A stretch of DNA of 64,000 nucleotides from Ignavibacteria bacterium (GCA_016707005.1 JADJIQ010000005.1:124001-188000); one strand, 5' to 3'; positions 52,049 through 60,978 are shown, counted from the stretch's first letter. The notes: generated by a model from the letters alone, not told the origin. A program made the numbers and translations.

Positions 52049-53050
52049 CTACGCAAACGGCACGCCCGGGTGGCCTATACTCAGGTCGAGTTCGATGTAT
52101 CTGTTCGGGGCCGCCCCCTGGAGGAACTTTCCGTTTGTACCGGGGCGCACGATGATCCTCGTGTACCGGAAGACGCCGGGCGTTTGCGTGCTGAATCGAG
52201 AGTATAGCCCGAGCGGACGGTAGACGTTGTCTTCGGCGTCATTGCGATTCTGAAGAGTATGGTATGTGACGCTAACGCTCGGACTCATTCCAGCAAAAAA
52301 TCCTTGGTGAACCGCGAAATCGTCGAGGGTGCTTTGTGATCGAAAGTCATAGAATCCAAGCATGGACGTTAGGTCTGCCTTTTCCGAAGGGATGTTTGCG
52401 ATCGCTATGCCCCCTACCCACAGTTCCACACTATGCGGACTCTTTCCTTCTTCTCGATCTTCATTCGGCACTGCTCCCAAGGCAAAGGCAATACTGCCAT
52501 CCGTTGCATTATCAACCGTGGTTACTGTGGGCCCAAATCTATCGGGATCTAACACTAGTGCATCGCCCATTGTAGAGCCGCGTTCATAGAGCCGCAATGG
52601 CGTTGTACCGGATTGAACGTCCCGACTATACCGCCATGCCGGTGCACCCAGCGCCGTGTCGTATGACGGAAGCGTTTGGTAGTTGGTAGTGACGATGCTC
52701 AGCCTGAACTCGTAGAGCTGTGGTGTGAGCTCCAGAATCTCAATACTCGGATTGGGGTCTCGGTTCTCAAAGTCACCAACAAAGATCGATCCGGAGTCCG
52801 TACCGAATTCGGATTCGCCGATAGACCGATACGAAATGCGATATCCCTGACGAACGCCAAGTGATCGTGCCGTGAACGAGACTTTCACACTACTCGCGTC
52901 CATGGCGATCACCACCAATGTGCCCTGCCCACCACCACTACCATCCGGTGCTGTCGGTTCTTCTCTTTCACAAGACATCAAAACCACTGCCATACATGTA
53001 GCGATCACCAGAAAAACATGGCGCTTCAAAACAGAGTAAGATTTGGTCAT
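52049..53050 (-). CDS. Lipoprotein with fibronectin-like N-terminal domain
   Basis: The ATG at 53050 (a GTG precedes it in frame) leads to a lipoprotein signal with the Cys in VVLMSC, followed by a Gly-rich tether. Residues about 45-140 look like a fibronectin type III sandwich (VKVSFTARSLGVRQGYRISY, LTPQLYEFRLSIVT). The remainder is a larger beta-rich domain with no recognised family. The stop lies directly against palindrome copy 5. Anchoring in the outer or inner membrane is expected, but the function is unknown. Confidence 0.7.
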   Translation of the reverse strand: MTKSYSVLKRHVFLVIATCMAVVLMSCEREEPTAPDGSGGGQGTLVVIAMDASSVKVSFTARSLGVRQGYRISYRSIGESEFGTDSGSIFVGDFENRDPNPSIEILELTPQLYEFRLSIVTTNYQTLPSYDTALGAPAWRYSRDVQSGTTPLRLYERGSTMGDALVLDPDRFGPTVTTVDNATDGSIAFALGAVPNEDREEGKSPHSVELWVGGIAIANIPSEKADLTSMLGFYDFRSQSTLDDFAVHQGFFAGMSPSVSVTYHTLQNRNDAEDNVYRPLGLYSRFSTQTPGVFRYTRIIVRPGTNGKFLQGAAPNRYIELDLSIGHPGVPFA

Positions 53051-53227
53051 CACGTGGCTCTCTCATAGAAGTGAATGTAGGTCCCAAGTAACCTACCGGC
53101 CATTGGACCACGTATCAAGCCAAACGATGTATCATATTACGTATTCACAGTCAGCGTAGACAGGCCCCATTGCCGTATGTTAGGACTTGATAGGGGGCTT
53201 TATTATTAGTATTCAGAGGACCTTCTT

Positions 53228-54703
53228 TTGAGTCCATCGGCTGATCTCTACGATCTGGTGCACGCGCTCACAGCGTCGGAAAAGCGGTATGTGCGACGCG
53301 TGGCGTCTCTGTCCGGACGTGACACATCGTGGCTTGTCCTCTTTGATGCGATCAATGCTCAGTTGGCGTTTGATGATGACGAACTCCGTGCTCGACTCAA
53401 CAACCACCCAATGCTTGGCAATCTCTCCCTCGCAAAAAAGTACACCTACAACAACGTGATGCGTGCCTTGCGGATGTATGGTACGGGTAGAGACATCGAC
53501 AGTCATCTCGCTGATCACGTTGAGAACTACAAGGTTTTGCAAAGCAAGGGGCTGCACGATCAAGCACGGGTTGTCCTCCAGCGTTTGAGAAGCGAAGCGT
53601 TATCTCACGATGCATTTCTCAAGGTATTCTGGACCATCGTCTGTGAGTTTGGAGCGGGAGTCCATTCAACCGAACGTGCGGCAATCGACCACCTCACGTC
53701 GTTCCTTGCCATGCAACAAGACACACTTGCATGCATGCAGAACTATACGTTCACCGCCGGCATCTACTTCAAACAACGCATCATCCTTCGTCACCGTCCC
53801 AACGCTAGAACGACCAACGAGAAAGCCGAACTAACAGAGATCGTATCGCCCCTTCTCAACGATCCTGATATCGAGTTACTGTCGGACACAGCGCGGACGT
53901 TTTACAACCTTGCCCTTGGTGACTATTGGGAAGCAATGGGGATGCCGGAGAAAGCGCTGCCATACTACAACACCTTTGTGCATGAGGAGGTCCTCGACCT
54001 GCCCATTGGTCCCTTCGATTCGCTGCATCTTGCCAAGTTCACCAACGCTATGTTCTTTCGGCTTCGCAATAACATCACCGAAGGCCTTGCCGACATCATC
54101 ACCTCTCTTCGCAAACGCGTCGGTGTGGTATCACTCACTGGTTCACTCCCAACCATTCAAGTATGGCGATATGAACGATGGATCGTCTTCTCGGTCTTGC
54201 TCATGAATTGTGAAGGTCGAGAGCGAGACGCACGTGCTCTTCTTGCGAGTGAGCAAAGAACTCTGAACAGGGTGAGACCGCAGATGTCCAAGAAGATCGC
54301 CCTGCAGTTACAGATCGCACAGATACGAACGTTGTATGCCGTTGGTGAAACACAGGAAGCAGCAAACCTAGCCGAAGAGATCGTCAACAACGAAGACACC
54401 GATGCTATCGAATACACCATCGCGCTTGTTGGCCTACTCCTCGTCAAGTACGATCTAAAGTCCTATGACGATCTAGACCTCCTCCTTCGTTCTGCCAAAC
54501 ACCATCTCGGTTCGCGAAAACACTACCATCGCAGCGAACGAGCCATTGTGCAAGGGATCGGCAAACTCCTACGATGCACAACAACGGCAGAACAGAACAC
54601 CGTCCGCTCCGAGCTTGGATCAACACTCACCGCTATTTTTGCCGACCCGGCAGAGCGCACCGTTTGCAGTGCGATAGATGTGTTGAAGTGGTGTGGGGGA
54701 TAG
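53228..54703 (+). CDS. Helical repeat protein of an FCB family, TTG start
   Basis: The TTG at 53228 is supported by an AGAGGA ribosome-like site 9 bases upstream and by the N-terminal phrase DLYDLVHALTASEKRYVRR. That phrase recalls the usual start of this FCB family (LIKSLTKSEKRYFKL). There is no ATG near it. The 491-residue protein is all-helical with scattered TPR-like pairs (YWEAMGMPEKALPYYNTFV), and has no membrane segments. I know no established role. The upstream region 53051-53227 contains no other gene; an AGGGGGC motif is at 53192. It converges on the cyclase operon. Confidence 0.75.
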   Translation: MSPSADLYDLVHALTASEKRYVRRVASLSGRDTSWLVLFDAINAQLAFDDDELRARLNNHPMLGNLSLAKKYTYNNVMRALRMYGTGRDIDSHLADHVENYKVLQSKGLHDQARVVLQRLRSEALSHDAFLKVFWTIVCEFGAGVHSTERAAIDHLTSFLAMQQDTLACMQNYTFTAGIYFKQRIILRHRPNARTTNEKAELTEIVSPLLNDPDIELLSDTARTFYNLALGDYWEAMGMPEKALPYYNTFVHEEVLDLPIGPFDSLHLAKFTNAMFFRLRNNITEGLADIITSLRKRVGVVSLTGSLPTIQVWRYERWIVFSVLLMNCEGRERDARALLASEQRTLNRVRPQMSKKIALQLQIAQIRTLYAVGETQEAANLAEEIVNNEDTDAIEYTIALVGLLLVKYDLKSYDDLDLLLRSAKHHLGSRKHYHRSERAIVQGIGKLLRCTTTAEQNTVRSELGSTLTAIFADPAERTVCSAIDVLKWCGG

Positions 54704-54711
54704 GTGCTGAG

Positions 54712-54808
54712 ACACGGAGATACGGAGATACCGAGATACGGAGTTACGGAGTTACGGGGTTACGGGGTTACGGGGTTCGCTGTTCGCTGTTCTCTGTTCG
54801 CTGTTCTC
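54712..54808 (-). repeat. Octamers and heptamers entering a coding region
   Basis: On the plus strand, ACGGAGAT-type units pass into TTACGGAG and three TTACGGGG units, then TTCGCTG/TTCTCTG heptamers. The TTA at 54752-54754 is the stop codon of the minus-strand cyclase, and about the last 17 codons of that gene lie in the array. Confidence 0.88.
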
Positions 54809-56839
54809 TTCCAACCAATACGTCAACATCATACCTTTGCCCTTGATCTCCATGGAGCCACGTTCGTGTAGGGTCATGGCATTGCCATTTCGCTCTTTCG
54901 CCATTTCGCCCTTCAAAGCGAGAGCGAAGCTCGAGCTGACATGGATCTTTCCTGGTTCGCTCGTGCTCTCCATCCTGCTTGCAACGTTCACCGTGTCCCC
55001 CCACACATCGTACTGCAAACGTTGTGTGCCGATCACGCCGGCCGTGACGGGACCGCAGTGAATACCGATGCGCACCTTGATATCGCCCACGTCCTTTGTC
55101 CACGATGTATCTCCGAGGGCAGGGGGCATGGTGATTTCGAGCGCGTCGAGTGAGGAGATCATGTCGAGTGCACATGAGGCGGCGTTGACAACATTCTCAA
55201 ACGACACGGCCATGTAGCTGTCGCCGATGGTCTTGATCTTGACAACGTTGTGCTTTCCACAGACAGCGTCGAGTGTGGTGAAGATCTGCTCGAGCAGGTG
55301 CACGACGTGGCCCGAAGGAATGCGGTCGGAGATGGTGGTGAAGCCCACGATGTCCAAGAAGATCACGCTGACATTGTCATAGTGGTCGTTGACCACCTCG
55401 CCCCTTGCCACTCTATCAGCAATATGTTTGGGAAGCGTTGAGTGGAGGATCGCGAGGTGCTTTTCATGCTCACTTCGCTCCTTCGCCATTTTCCGTTCCG
55501 CCTCCTGGATGGCGAGCTTTGTGGCCGTGTCCTTGCCGTTGATATCTTCGGTGATACGCGTGAATTCGTTGTTGTGTTCTACGTACCCTGCAAGGTCGTT
55601 TCTCTGTTGGCAGAGATCACGAAGCTGCTTGTGGATGGTTGCCGTCTCCGGATGAAGCGAGTGCTTCAGAGCATCCGACAACGCAGAACGAAGTGTTTGC
55701 ATGGCTCCGTCAAGATCAGAGTGATGGGCCTCGATCGAAGCACGCGATCTCATCATGCCGACGCGAAGCCTAGGATCTTTGATCGACACGGTTGACAGTG
55801 TAGCAAGCAATTCATCAGCTTCGGCAAACGACCCCATGTCGACCAGCGTCGCAAGGATATTGCAGGTACCGGCCACCACGTCCCCGGAAGCACCAACTTC
55901 CGTAACGAGTGCATGTGACCGACGGTGGTATTCCAGCGCCAAGGCATAGTCCTGCATTTGTGCATAGACGTTGCCGATGTTGCCGGTAGCGTAGGCAGCG
56001 TACAAACGATTACCATCCTCCGTATGAAGTGCTAGGGCCTGCTGGAGGTGTTCTAGTGCAAGCGTGTAGTTGCCTGTACTCGAATAGAACGTGCCGATAT
56101 GCGTAGTGATAGCCGCAACACCATTCCGATCGCCGATCTCCACATAGAGGGCCAAAGCGCGATGGTAATGTTCAAGGGCCTGTGGGTAGTTGCCAGTATT
56201 TGTGAGGACGGTGCCAATACAGCTGTAGTTCACAGCTACGTTTCTCTTGTTTCCAATGCCCTCATAGATCTGCAAGGATCGATGGTGGCATGCTAACGCT
56301 TCAGCGAAGTCGCCAGTGATCGTGTACACGTTCCCGAGACTAACTGAAACGCTTGCGACTCCAACTGCGTAGTCAATTTCTTCATAGAGTGCCAGCGTCC
56401 GCCGGTAGCGTTCCAGTGCATCAGCCAGGTCTCCTTGATACTTGTGCACCATGCCGATCCTGTAATTTATGTGCGCTATGCCAGAACGGTCGCCGAGCTC
56501 TTCATAGATGGCCAATGCAGACTCGAGGCTCTCCAGCGCCATCGGGTAGTTAGCCATGACGATATGGACCATGCCAACATTACCCATGTTTTGGCCAATG
56601 CCCGGTTTGTCGCCAAGCTCTTCGCATGTGCGTTGTGCGTGTTGAAAATGTTCCAACGCTTCACTGTGATTGCCGCGCGAAAATCTCGCCCAACCTAGTG
56701 CCTGTGAGCGCACCTCCATCGCTTGCGGCGTGCCGATCGCTGCTAGTTCCTCGGCACATTGCTCCAACGCAGGAACATCACTTCTGTTCGTAGCATCCGT
56801 GGCCGCATTTTTGAGTTCTTCGAACGTACGTGTGCTCAT
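54752..56839 (-). CDS. TPR-class III adenylyl cyclase (695 aa), third gene of a coupled trio
   Basis: Seven TPR units (residues about 50-330, e.g. GNYPQALEHYHRALALYVEI) precede a linker with KMAKERSEHEKHLAILHSTLPKHIADRV and a complete cyclase domain (VIFLDIVGFT, KIKTIGDSYM, QYDVWGDTVNVASRMES). This copy has the ancestral-looking loop FENVVNAASCALDM with no heptamer insert and no LNEA helices. It is a useful reference for the expanded paralogues. The usual end TYWLEE is extended by NSEQRTANSEPRNPVTP, encoded by heptamers and octamers, with the stop TAA supplied by an octamer. Its ATG overlaps the upstream stop (ATGA). Confidence 0.92.
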   Translation of the reverse strand: MSTRTFEELKNAATDATNRSDVPALEQCAEELAAIGTPQAMEVRSQALGWARFSRGNHSEALEHFQHAQRTCEELGDKPGIGQNMGNVGMVHIVMANYPMALESLESALAIYEELGDRSGIAHINYRIGMVHKYQGDLADALERYRRTLALYEEIDYAVGVASVSVSLGNVYTITGDFAEALACHHRSLQIYEGIGNKRNVAVNYSCIGTVLTNTGNYPQALEHYHRALALYVEIGDRNGVAAITTHIGTFYSSTGNYTLALEHLQQALALHTEDGNRLYAAYATGNIGNVYAQMQDYALALEYHRRSHALVTEVGASGDVVAGTCNILATLVDMGSFAEADELLATLSTVSIKDPRLRVGMMRSRASIEAHHSDLDGAMQTLRSALSDALKHSLHPETATIHKQLRDLCQQRNDLAGYVEHNNEFTRITEDINGKDTATKLAIQEAERKMAKERSEHEKHLAILHSTLPKHIADRVARGEVVNDHYDNVSVIFLDIVGFTTISDRIPSGHVVHLLEQIFTTLDAVCGKHNVVKIKTIGDSYMAVSFENVVNAASCALDMISSLDALEITMPPALGDTSWTKDVGDIKVRIGIHCGPVTAGVIGTQRLQYDVWGDTVNVASRMESTSEPGKIHVSSSFALALKGEMAKERNGNAMTLHERGSMEIKGKGMMLTYWLEENSEQRTANSEPRNPVTP

Positions 56840-58980
56840 GATAGGGGGCTCTCCAGCCAGTAGGTCTGCATCATGCCTTTGCCTTTGATGTCCATCGTGC
56901 CTCTTGGCACTATGTACGCCTCGTTGAGCGCCTTGCTAAGCGCCTCGTTGAGCGCCTTTGCAAGAGCTTCAGAGATGTGAATCCTTCCTGGCTCGCTGCT
57001 ACTCTCCATTCGTGAGGCCACATTCACCGTGTCTCCCCACACATCGTACTGCATGCGTTCCTTGCCAAGTACACCTGCCGTCACGGGCCCACAGTGAATT
57101 CCGATCCTGAACTTTATAAGCGCCTTTTCTTTTTCAAGCGCCTTTGCAAGCGCCTCGTTGAGCGACTCGTTGAGAGTGATGTTCATCATCTCCATTGCAA
57201 CATGTGCTGCATTGATGACGCTGTCAAACGCAACGCACATATAACTGTCGCCGATCGTTTTGATCTTGGTGACGTTGTGCTGTTTGCAGATCGCATCGCA
57301 TTGGGAGAAGACATCGTCGAGGAGTTCGATCACATCTTGAGATGACATGGATGCCGAGAGCTGCGTGAAGCCCACGATGTCTAGGAAGATGACCGCCGCA
57401 TTCTCATGATGATCATTCACTGTCTCACCGCGTGCAACTCTGTCGGCAATGTCCTTGGGTAGCGTTGAGTGCAGCACGGCCATGTGTTTTTGATGCTCAC
57501 GATCTTTTGCATCGATCTCGCGTTGTTTCTCCTGCATGGCCATCTTCAGTGTGGCCTCTTTTCCGTTGATCTCTTCGGTGATGCGAGAGTACTCGTTGTT
57601 GTGCTCTACATATCCGGCAAGATCACTTTGCTTCAATGCCAGATCGCGCAGAGCTTTATGTAGATCAGCCTGCATTGGAGCAAGGGTGTGTTCTTGAGCG
57701 ATCAGCAGAGCCGCTCTCAGCGTTGCCGCTGTTTCACCAATTCTGCCATGATGCTCTTGAAGCGATGCGCGGTTCTTCTCTTTTTGAACCAGAATGTCGG
57801 GATCATCGATCTGCAAAACGTCCATGGTTTGCAGCAGAGCGTCAGCTTTGGCGTGCTCCCCTATCTCGATCATCGCTGTAATGATGTTGCAGGTGACGAG
57901 TGCCACACCGCTGCGGCTGCCGAGCTCCTCGTGCAGGGCTAGCGCGCGGTGGAAGTGCTCGAGCGCCGCCGGGTAGTTGCCGGCGCGTTGGTGCACGGAG
58001 CCGATGTTGATGGTGACAGCTGCCACGCCGCTGCTCTCGCCTAGCTCCTGGTGTATTGCGAGAGCGCGGTGGTAGTGCTCGAGCGCTTCCGGGTAGTTGT
58101 CGGTGTGAAAGTGCACGACACCGATGTTGCTGGTGACGCGCGCCACGCCGCTGCGGTCGCCGAGCTCTTCATGCAGGGCAAATGCGCGGTGGAAGTGCTC
58201 GAGCGCCGCGGGGTAGTTACCGGTGCTGCTGTGCACGTTTCCGATGTTACCGGTGCTGGCTGCCACGCCGCTGCGGTCTCCTTGCTCCTTGTCAATAGCA
58301 AGGGCGCGGTGGTAGTGCTCGAGCGTCGACGGGTAGTTGCCGGTGCGAAAGTGCACGTTTCCGATACCTACTATGACGCGTGCGACTCCACTCCGATCTT
58401 CCAGCTCTTCGTATATAGCCAGAGCGCGGTGGTAGTGCTCGAGCGCCGCCGGGTAGTTGCCGGTGTTTTCGTGCGCGATGCCGATGTTTCCAGTGACACC
58501 TGCCACGCCGCTGCGGATGCCCAGCTCCTCGAGCACGTCTAGGGAGCGTTGGTAGTGCTCCAGCGCCGCGGGGTAGTTGCCGGTGTTCCCGTACACGTTG
58601 CCGATGTTACCGGTGACGCGTGCCACGTGACGGCGCTCGCCCAGCTCTTCGTGCAGGGCCAGTGCATGGTGGAGGTGATCGAGCGCCGCGGGGTAGTTGC
58701 CGGTGTTCATGTGCACGAGGCCGATGTTACCTGTGACGCCTGCCACACCGCTGCCGTTGCCGAGTTCTTCAAATTTGCCTAGAGCGCGGTGGTAGTGCTC
58801 CAGCGCCACGGGGTAGTTGCTGCCAAGCGCAAAACCCACACCGCGTGCGGAGTGCGCCGCTGCCTCGGCCTCTGGCGTGGCCAGAGCGTCGAGCTCATCA
58901 GCGCATTTCATCAATGAGACGGCATCGTTGATGCTGTTGGCATGATCAATGTCGATCTTGATCTCTTCAAAGGTTCTCAT
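56836..58980 (-). CDS. TPR-class III adenylyl cyclase (about 714 aa), second gene of the trio
   Basis: I chose the ATG at 58980 because it overlaps the upstream stop as ATGA; a start at 59001 is possible. Eight TPR units of exactly 40 residues (pattern GNYPAALEHYHRALALHEELGDRSGVARVTGNIG in pieces) are nearly identical at the DNA level. The catalytic domain has VIFLDIVGFT, KIKTIGDSYM, QYDVWGDTVNVASRMES. The 12-bp repeat has expanded two helices: TLNESLNEALAKALEKEKAL and SEALAKALNEALSKALNEA. There is no heptamer insert. Coupling at both ends suggests equimolar production of three cyclases. Confidence 0.93.
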   Translation of the reverse strand: MRTFEEIKIDIDHANSINDAVSLMKCADELDALATPEAEAAAHSARGVGFALGSNYPVALEHYHRALGKFEELGNGSGVAGVTGNIGLVHMNTGNYPAALDHLHHALALHEELGERRHVARVTGNIGNVYGNTGNYPAALEHYQRSLDVLEELGIRSGVAGVTGNIGIAHENTGNYPAALEHYHRALAIYEELEDRSGVARVIVGIGNVHFRTGNYPSTLEHYHRALAIDKEQGDRSGVAASTGNIGNVHSSTGNYPAALEHFHRAFALHEELGDRSGVARVTSNIGVVHFHTDNYPEALEHYHRALAIHQELGESSGVAAVTINIGSVHQRAGNYPAALEHFHRALALHEELGSRSGVALVTCNIITAMIEIGEHAKADALLQTMDVLQIDDPDILVQKEKNRASLQEHHGRIGETAATLRAALLIAQEHTLAPMQADLHKALRDLALKQSDLAGYVEHNNEYSRITEEINGKEATLKMAMQEKQREIDAKDREHQKHMAVLHSTLPKDIADRVARGETVNDHHENAAVIFLDIVGFTQLSASMSSQDVIELLDDVFSQCDAICKQHNVTKIKTIGDSYMCVAFDSVINAAHVAMEMMNITLNESLNEALAKALEKEKALIKFRIGIHCGPVTAGVLGKERMQYDVWGDTVNVASRMESSSEPGRIHISEALAKALNEALSKALNEAYIVPRGTMDIKGKGMMQTYWLESPLS

Positions 58981-60815
58981 GTAGTTCTGTTCTCCAACCA
59001 ATACGTCTTCATCATGCCCTTGCCCTTGATATCGAACGATCCTCGTTCGATAGTGACAAGTGACTCTGAAGAAGTGACAAGTGACTCTGAAGAAGTGACA
59101 AGTGACGAGTGACTAGTGACGAGTGGAATTTCGTGCGATTCCGAGATTGGATTCTTGATTATTGATTCTTGATTACTCTTCAGATTCGAAGCAAACACTT
59201 CGGACACATGCACACGTCCTGCTTCGCTCGTACTTTCCATCCGTGAGGCTACGTTGACCGAGTCTCCCCATACGTCATACTGCATGCGTTGCGTGCCGAT
59301 AACGCCGGCAGTTAATGGACCTATATGAATTCCAATGCGGAAATGAACCGGGTGCGAAGTTGGAGCGATGTGCAAGAAGTCAAGCGCACAACGTGCTGCG
59401 TTGACGACGTTATCGAACGACACACACATGTAGCTGTCACCGATCGTCTTGATCTTGGTGACGTCGTGCTTCTCGCAGATAGCATCGCACTGCGTAAAGA
59501 TGTTGTCGAGTAACGTGATCACGTCTTGTGACGACATCGTTGACGAGAGTTCCGTGAAGCCCACAATGTCCAAGAAGATCACCGAGGCATTGTCGAAGTG
59601 GTCGTTCACCACCTCGCCCCGTGCCACCCTCTCTGCTACATGCTTTGGTAAGGTGGAATGGAGTACGGCCATGTGTTGCGCATGCTCACGATCTTTTGCA
59701 TCGATCTCGCGTTGTTTGTCCTGCATGGCCATCTTTAGCGTTGACTCTTTGCCGTTGATCTCCTCGTTGATGCGTGTGTATTCGTTGTTGTGTTCCACGT
59801 ATCCGGCAAGATCATTCTGTTTCAACGCTAGATCGCGCAGAGTTTTGCGAACCCCAGCCTGTTTTGCAGCAAGCATGTGTTCTTGAGCGATCAGCAGTGC
59901 CGCTCGAAGAGTTGCCCTTGCTTCATCAAGGTTGCCGTGATGCTCTTGAAGCAATGCGCGGTGATGTTCTCTTTGAACGACAATCTCGGGCTCATTGATC
60001 TGCATATTGTCCATGGTTTGCAGCAGAGCCTCAGCTTCTGCGTGCTCCCCTGATTCAAACATCGCAGAAATGATGTTCCCGGTGACGAGCGCCACGCTAC
60101 GGCTCTCGCCGAGCTCTTCGTGCATTGCCAGCGCGCGGTAGAGATGCTCCAGCGCCGCCGCGTGGTTACCGGTGCTCGAGTGCATGACGCCGATGCTGCC
60201 GGTGGTGGCTGCCACGCTGCCGCTCTCGCAGAGCTCCTCATGCATTGCCAGAGCGCGGTGGTAGCTCTCGAGTGCCGAGGGGTAGTTGCCGGTGGTGTAG
60301 TGCACGTTGCCGATGTTGCCTGTGAGGCGTGCCACTTTACTGCTGTTACCGAGCTCCTCGAACACTGCCAGAGCGCGGTGGTAGTTCTCGAGTGCCGAGG
60401 GGTAGTTGCCGGTGCTGAAGTGCACGTTGCCGATGTTAAGGGTGACGCTTGCCACGCCGGTGCGGTTGCCTATCTCCTCGAACACTGCCAGAGCGCGGTG
60501 GTAGTGCTCCAGCGCCGCTGCGTAGTTGCCGGTGCTGCTGTACACGTTGCCGATGTTAAGGGTGACGCGCGCCACATCGCTGCGGTTGCCCAGCTCCTCG
60601 TGCATCGCCATTGCTCGGTGCCAGTGCTCGAGCGCCGCGGCGTAGTTGCCACGCACATAAAAACCCACACCGCGAGCGTTGTGCGCCACAGCCTCGGCCT
60701 CCGACGTAGCCAATGCATCGAGCTCATCTGCGCATTCCATCAAAGAAGCTGCATCATTGCTGTTGATGGCACTATTCACAGCGTCTTTGAGTTCTTCGAT
60801 TGTTCTCTTGGTCAT
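58977..60815 (-). CDS. TPR-class III adenylyl cyclase (612 aa), first gene of the trio
   Basis: Five TPR units (GNYAAALEHWHRAMAMHEEL and similar) precede a linker and catalytic domain with all key residues (VIFLDIVGFT, KIKTIGDSYM, QYDVWGDSVNVASRMES). After SEVFASNLKS a repeat-encoded segment, LVTSSESLVTSSESLVT, replaces the LNEA helix of its neighbour; it comes from GTGACAAGTGACTC-type words at 59046-59132. The domain then closes normally with DIKGKGMMKTYWLEN. Fourteen TTACGGGG octamers lie nine bases before the ATG. It opens the coupled trio. Confidence 0.93.
   Translation of the reverse strand: MTKRTIEELKDAVNSAINSNDAASLMECADELDALATSEAEAVAHNARGVGFYVRGNYAAALEHWHRAMAMHEELGNRSDVARVTLNIGNVYSSTGNYAAALEHYHRALAVFEEIGNRTGVASVTLNIGNVHFSTGNYPSALENYHRALAVFEELGNSSKVARLTGNIGNVHYTTGNYPSALESYHRALAMHEELCESGSVAATTGSIGVMHSSTGNHAAALEHLYRALAMHEELGESRSVALVTGNIISAMFESGEHAEAEALLQTMDNMQINEPEIVVQREHHRALLQEHHGNLDEARATLRAALLIAQEHMLAAKQAGVRKTLRDLALKQNDLAGYVEHNNEYTRINEEINGKESTLKMAMQDKQREIDAKDREHAQHMAVLHSTLPKHVAERVARGEVVNDHFDNASVIFLDIVGFTELSSTMSSQDVITLLDNIFTQCDAICEKHDVTKIKTIGDSYMCVSFDNVVNAARCALDFLHIAPTSHPVHFRIGIHIGPLTAGVIGTQRMQYDVWGDSVNVASRMESTSEAGRVHVSEVFASNLKSNQESIIKNPISESHEIPLVTSHSSLVTSSESLVTSSESLVTIERGSFDIKGKGMMKTYWLENRTT
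59046..59132 (-). repeat. In-frame direct repeats in the first cyclase of the trio
   Basis: Units of AGTGACAAGTGACTCTGAAG (21-24 bases) recur two to three times and then decay into AGTGACGAGTGACTAGTGACG. They are translated as LVTSSES blocks. The words resemble the GTCACTAC/GTCACTTT intergenic octamers at 17531-17562. Confidence 0.8.
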
Positions 60816-60824
60816 GGGATGAAG

Positions 60825-60936
60825 TTACGGGGTTACGGGGTTACGGGGTTACGGGGTTACGGGGTTACGGGGTTACGGGGTTACGGGGTTACGGGGTTAC
60901 GGGGTTACGGGGTTACGGGGTTACGGGGTTACGGGG
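60825..60936 (-). repeat. Fourteen perfect TTACGGGG octamers
   Basis: An exact 112-base tandem array ends nine bases before the start codon of the cyclase trio. On the plus strand it reads as GGGG tracts separated by TTAC, the pattern that can fold into G-quadruplexes. The plus strand is the template for the trio. Confidence 0.97.
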
Positions 60937-60978
60937 TTCGCTGTTCGCTGTTCGCTGTTCGCTGTTCGCTGTTCGCTG
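60937..60978 (-). repeat. Six heptamers TTCGCTG after the HipA stop
   Basis: Six perfect copies join the octamer array on one side. On the other side they reach the TGA stop of hipA at 60980-60982 (sense: TGA ACAGCGAAC and so on). Confidence 0.95.

Noticed and set aside
57870..60700. Regularly spaced repeats that could suggest a CRISPR array
   Set aside because: The period is 120 bases, the whole unit is conserved rather than a 25-40 base repeat with unique spacers, and it is translated as TPR motifs in one open frame.
60825..60936. Telomere-like GGGG repeats suggesting a linear chromosome end
   Set aside because: The array is internal, flanked by intact genes, and smaller versions are scattered through many gaps.
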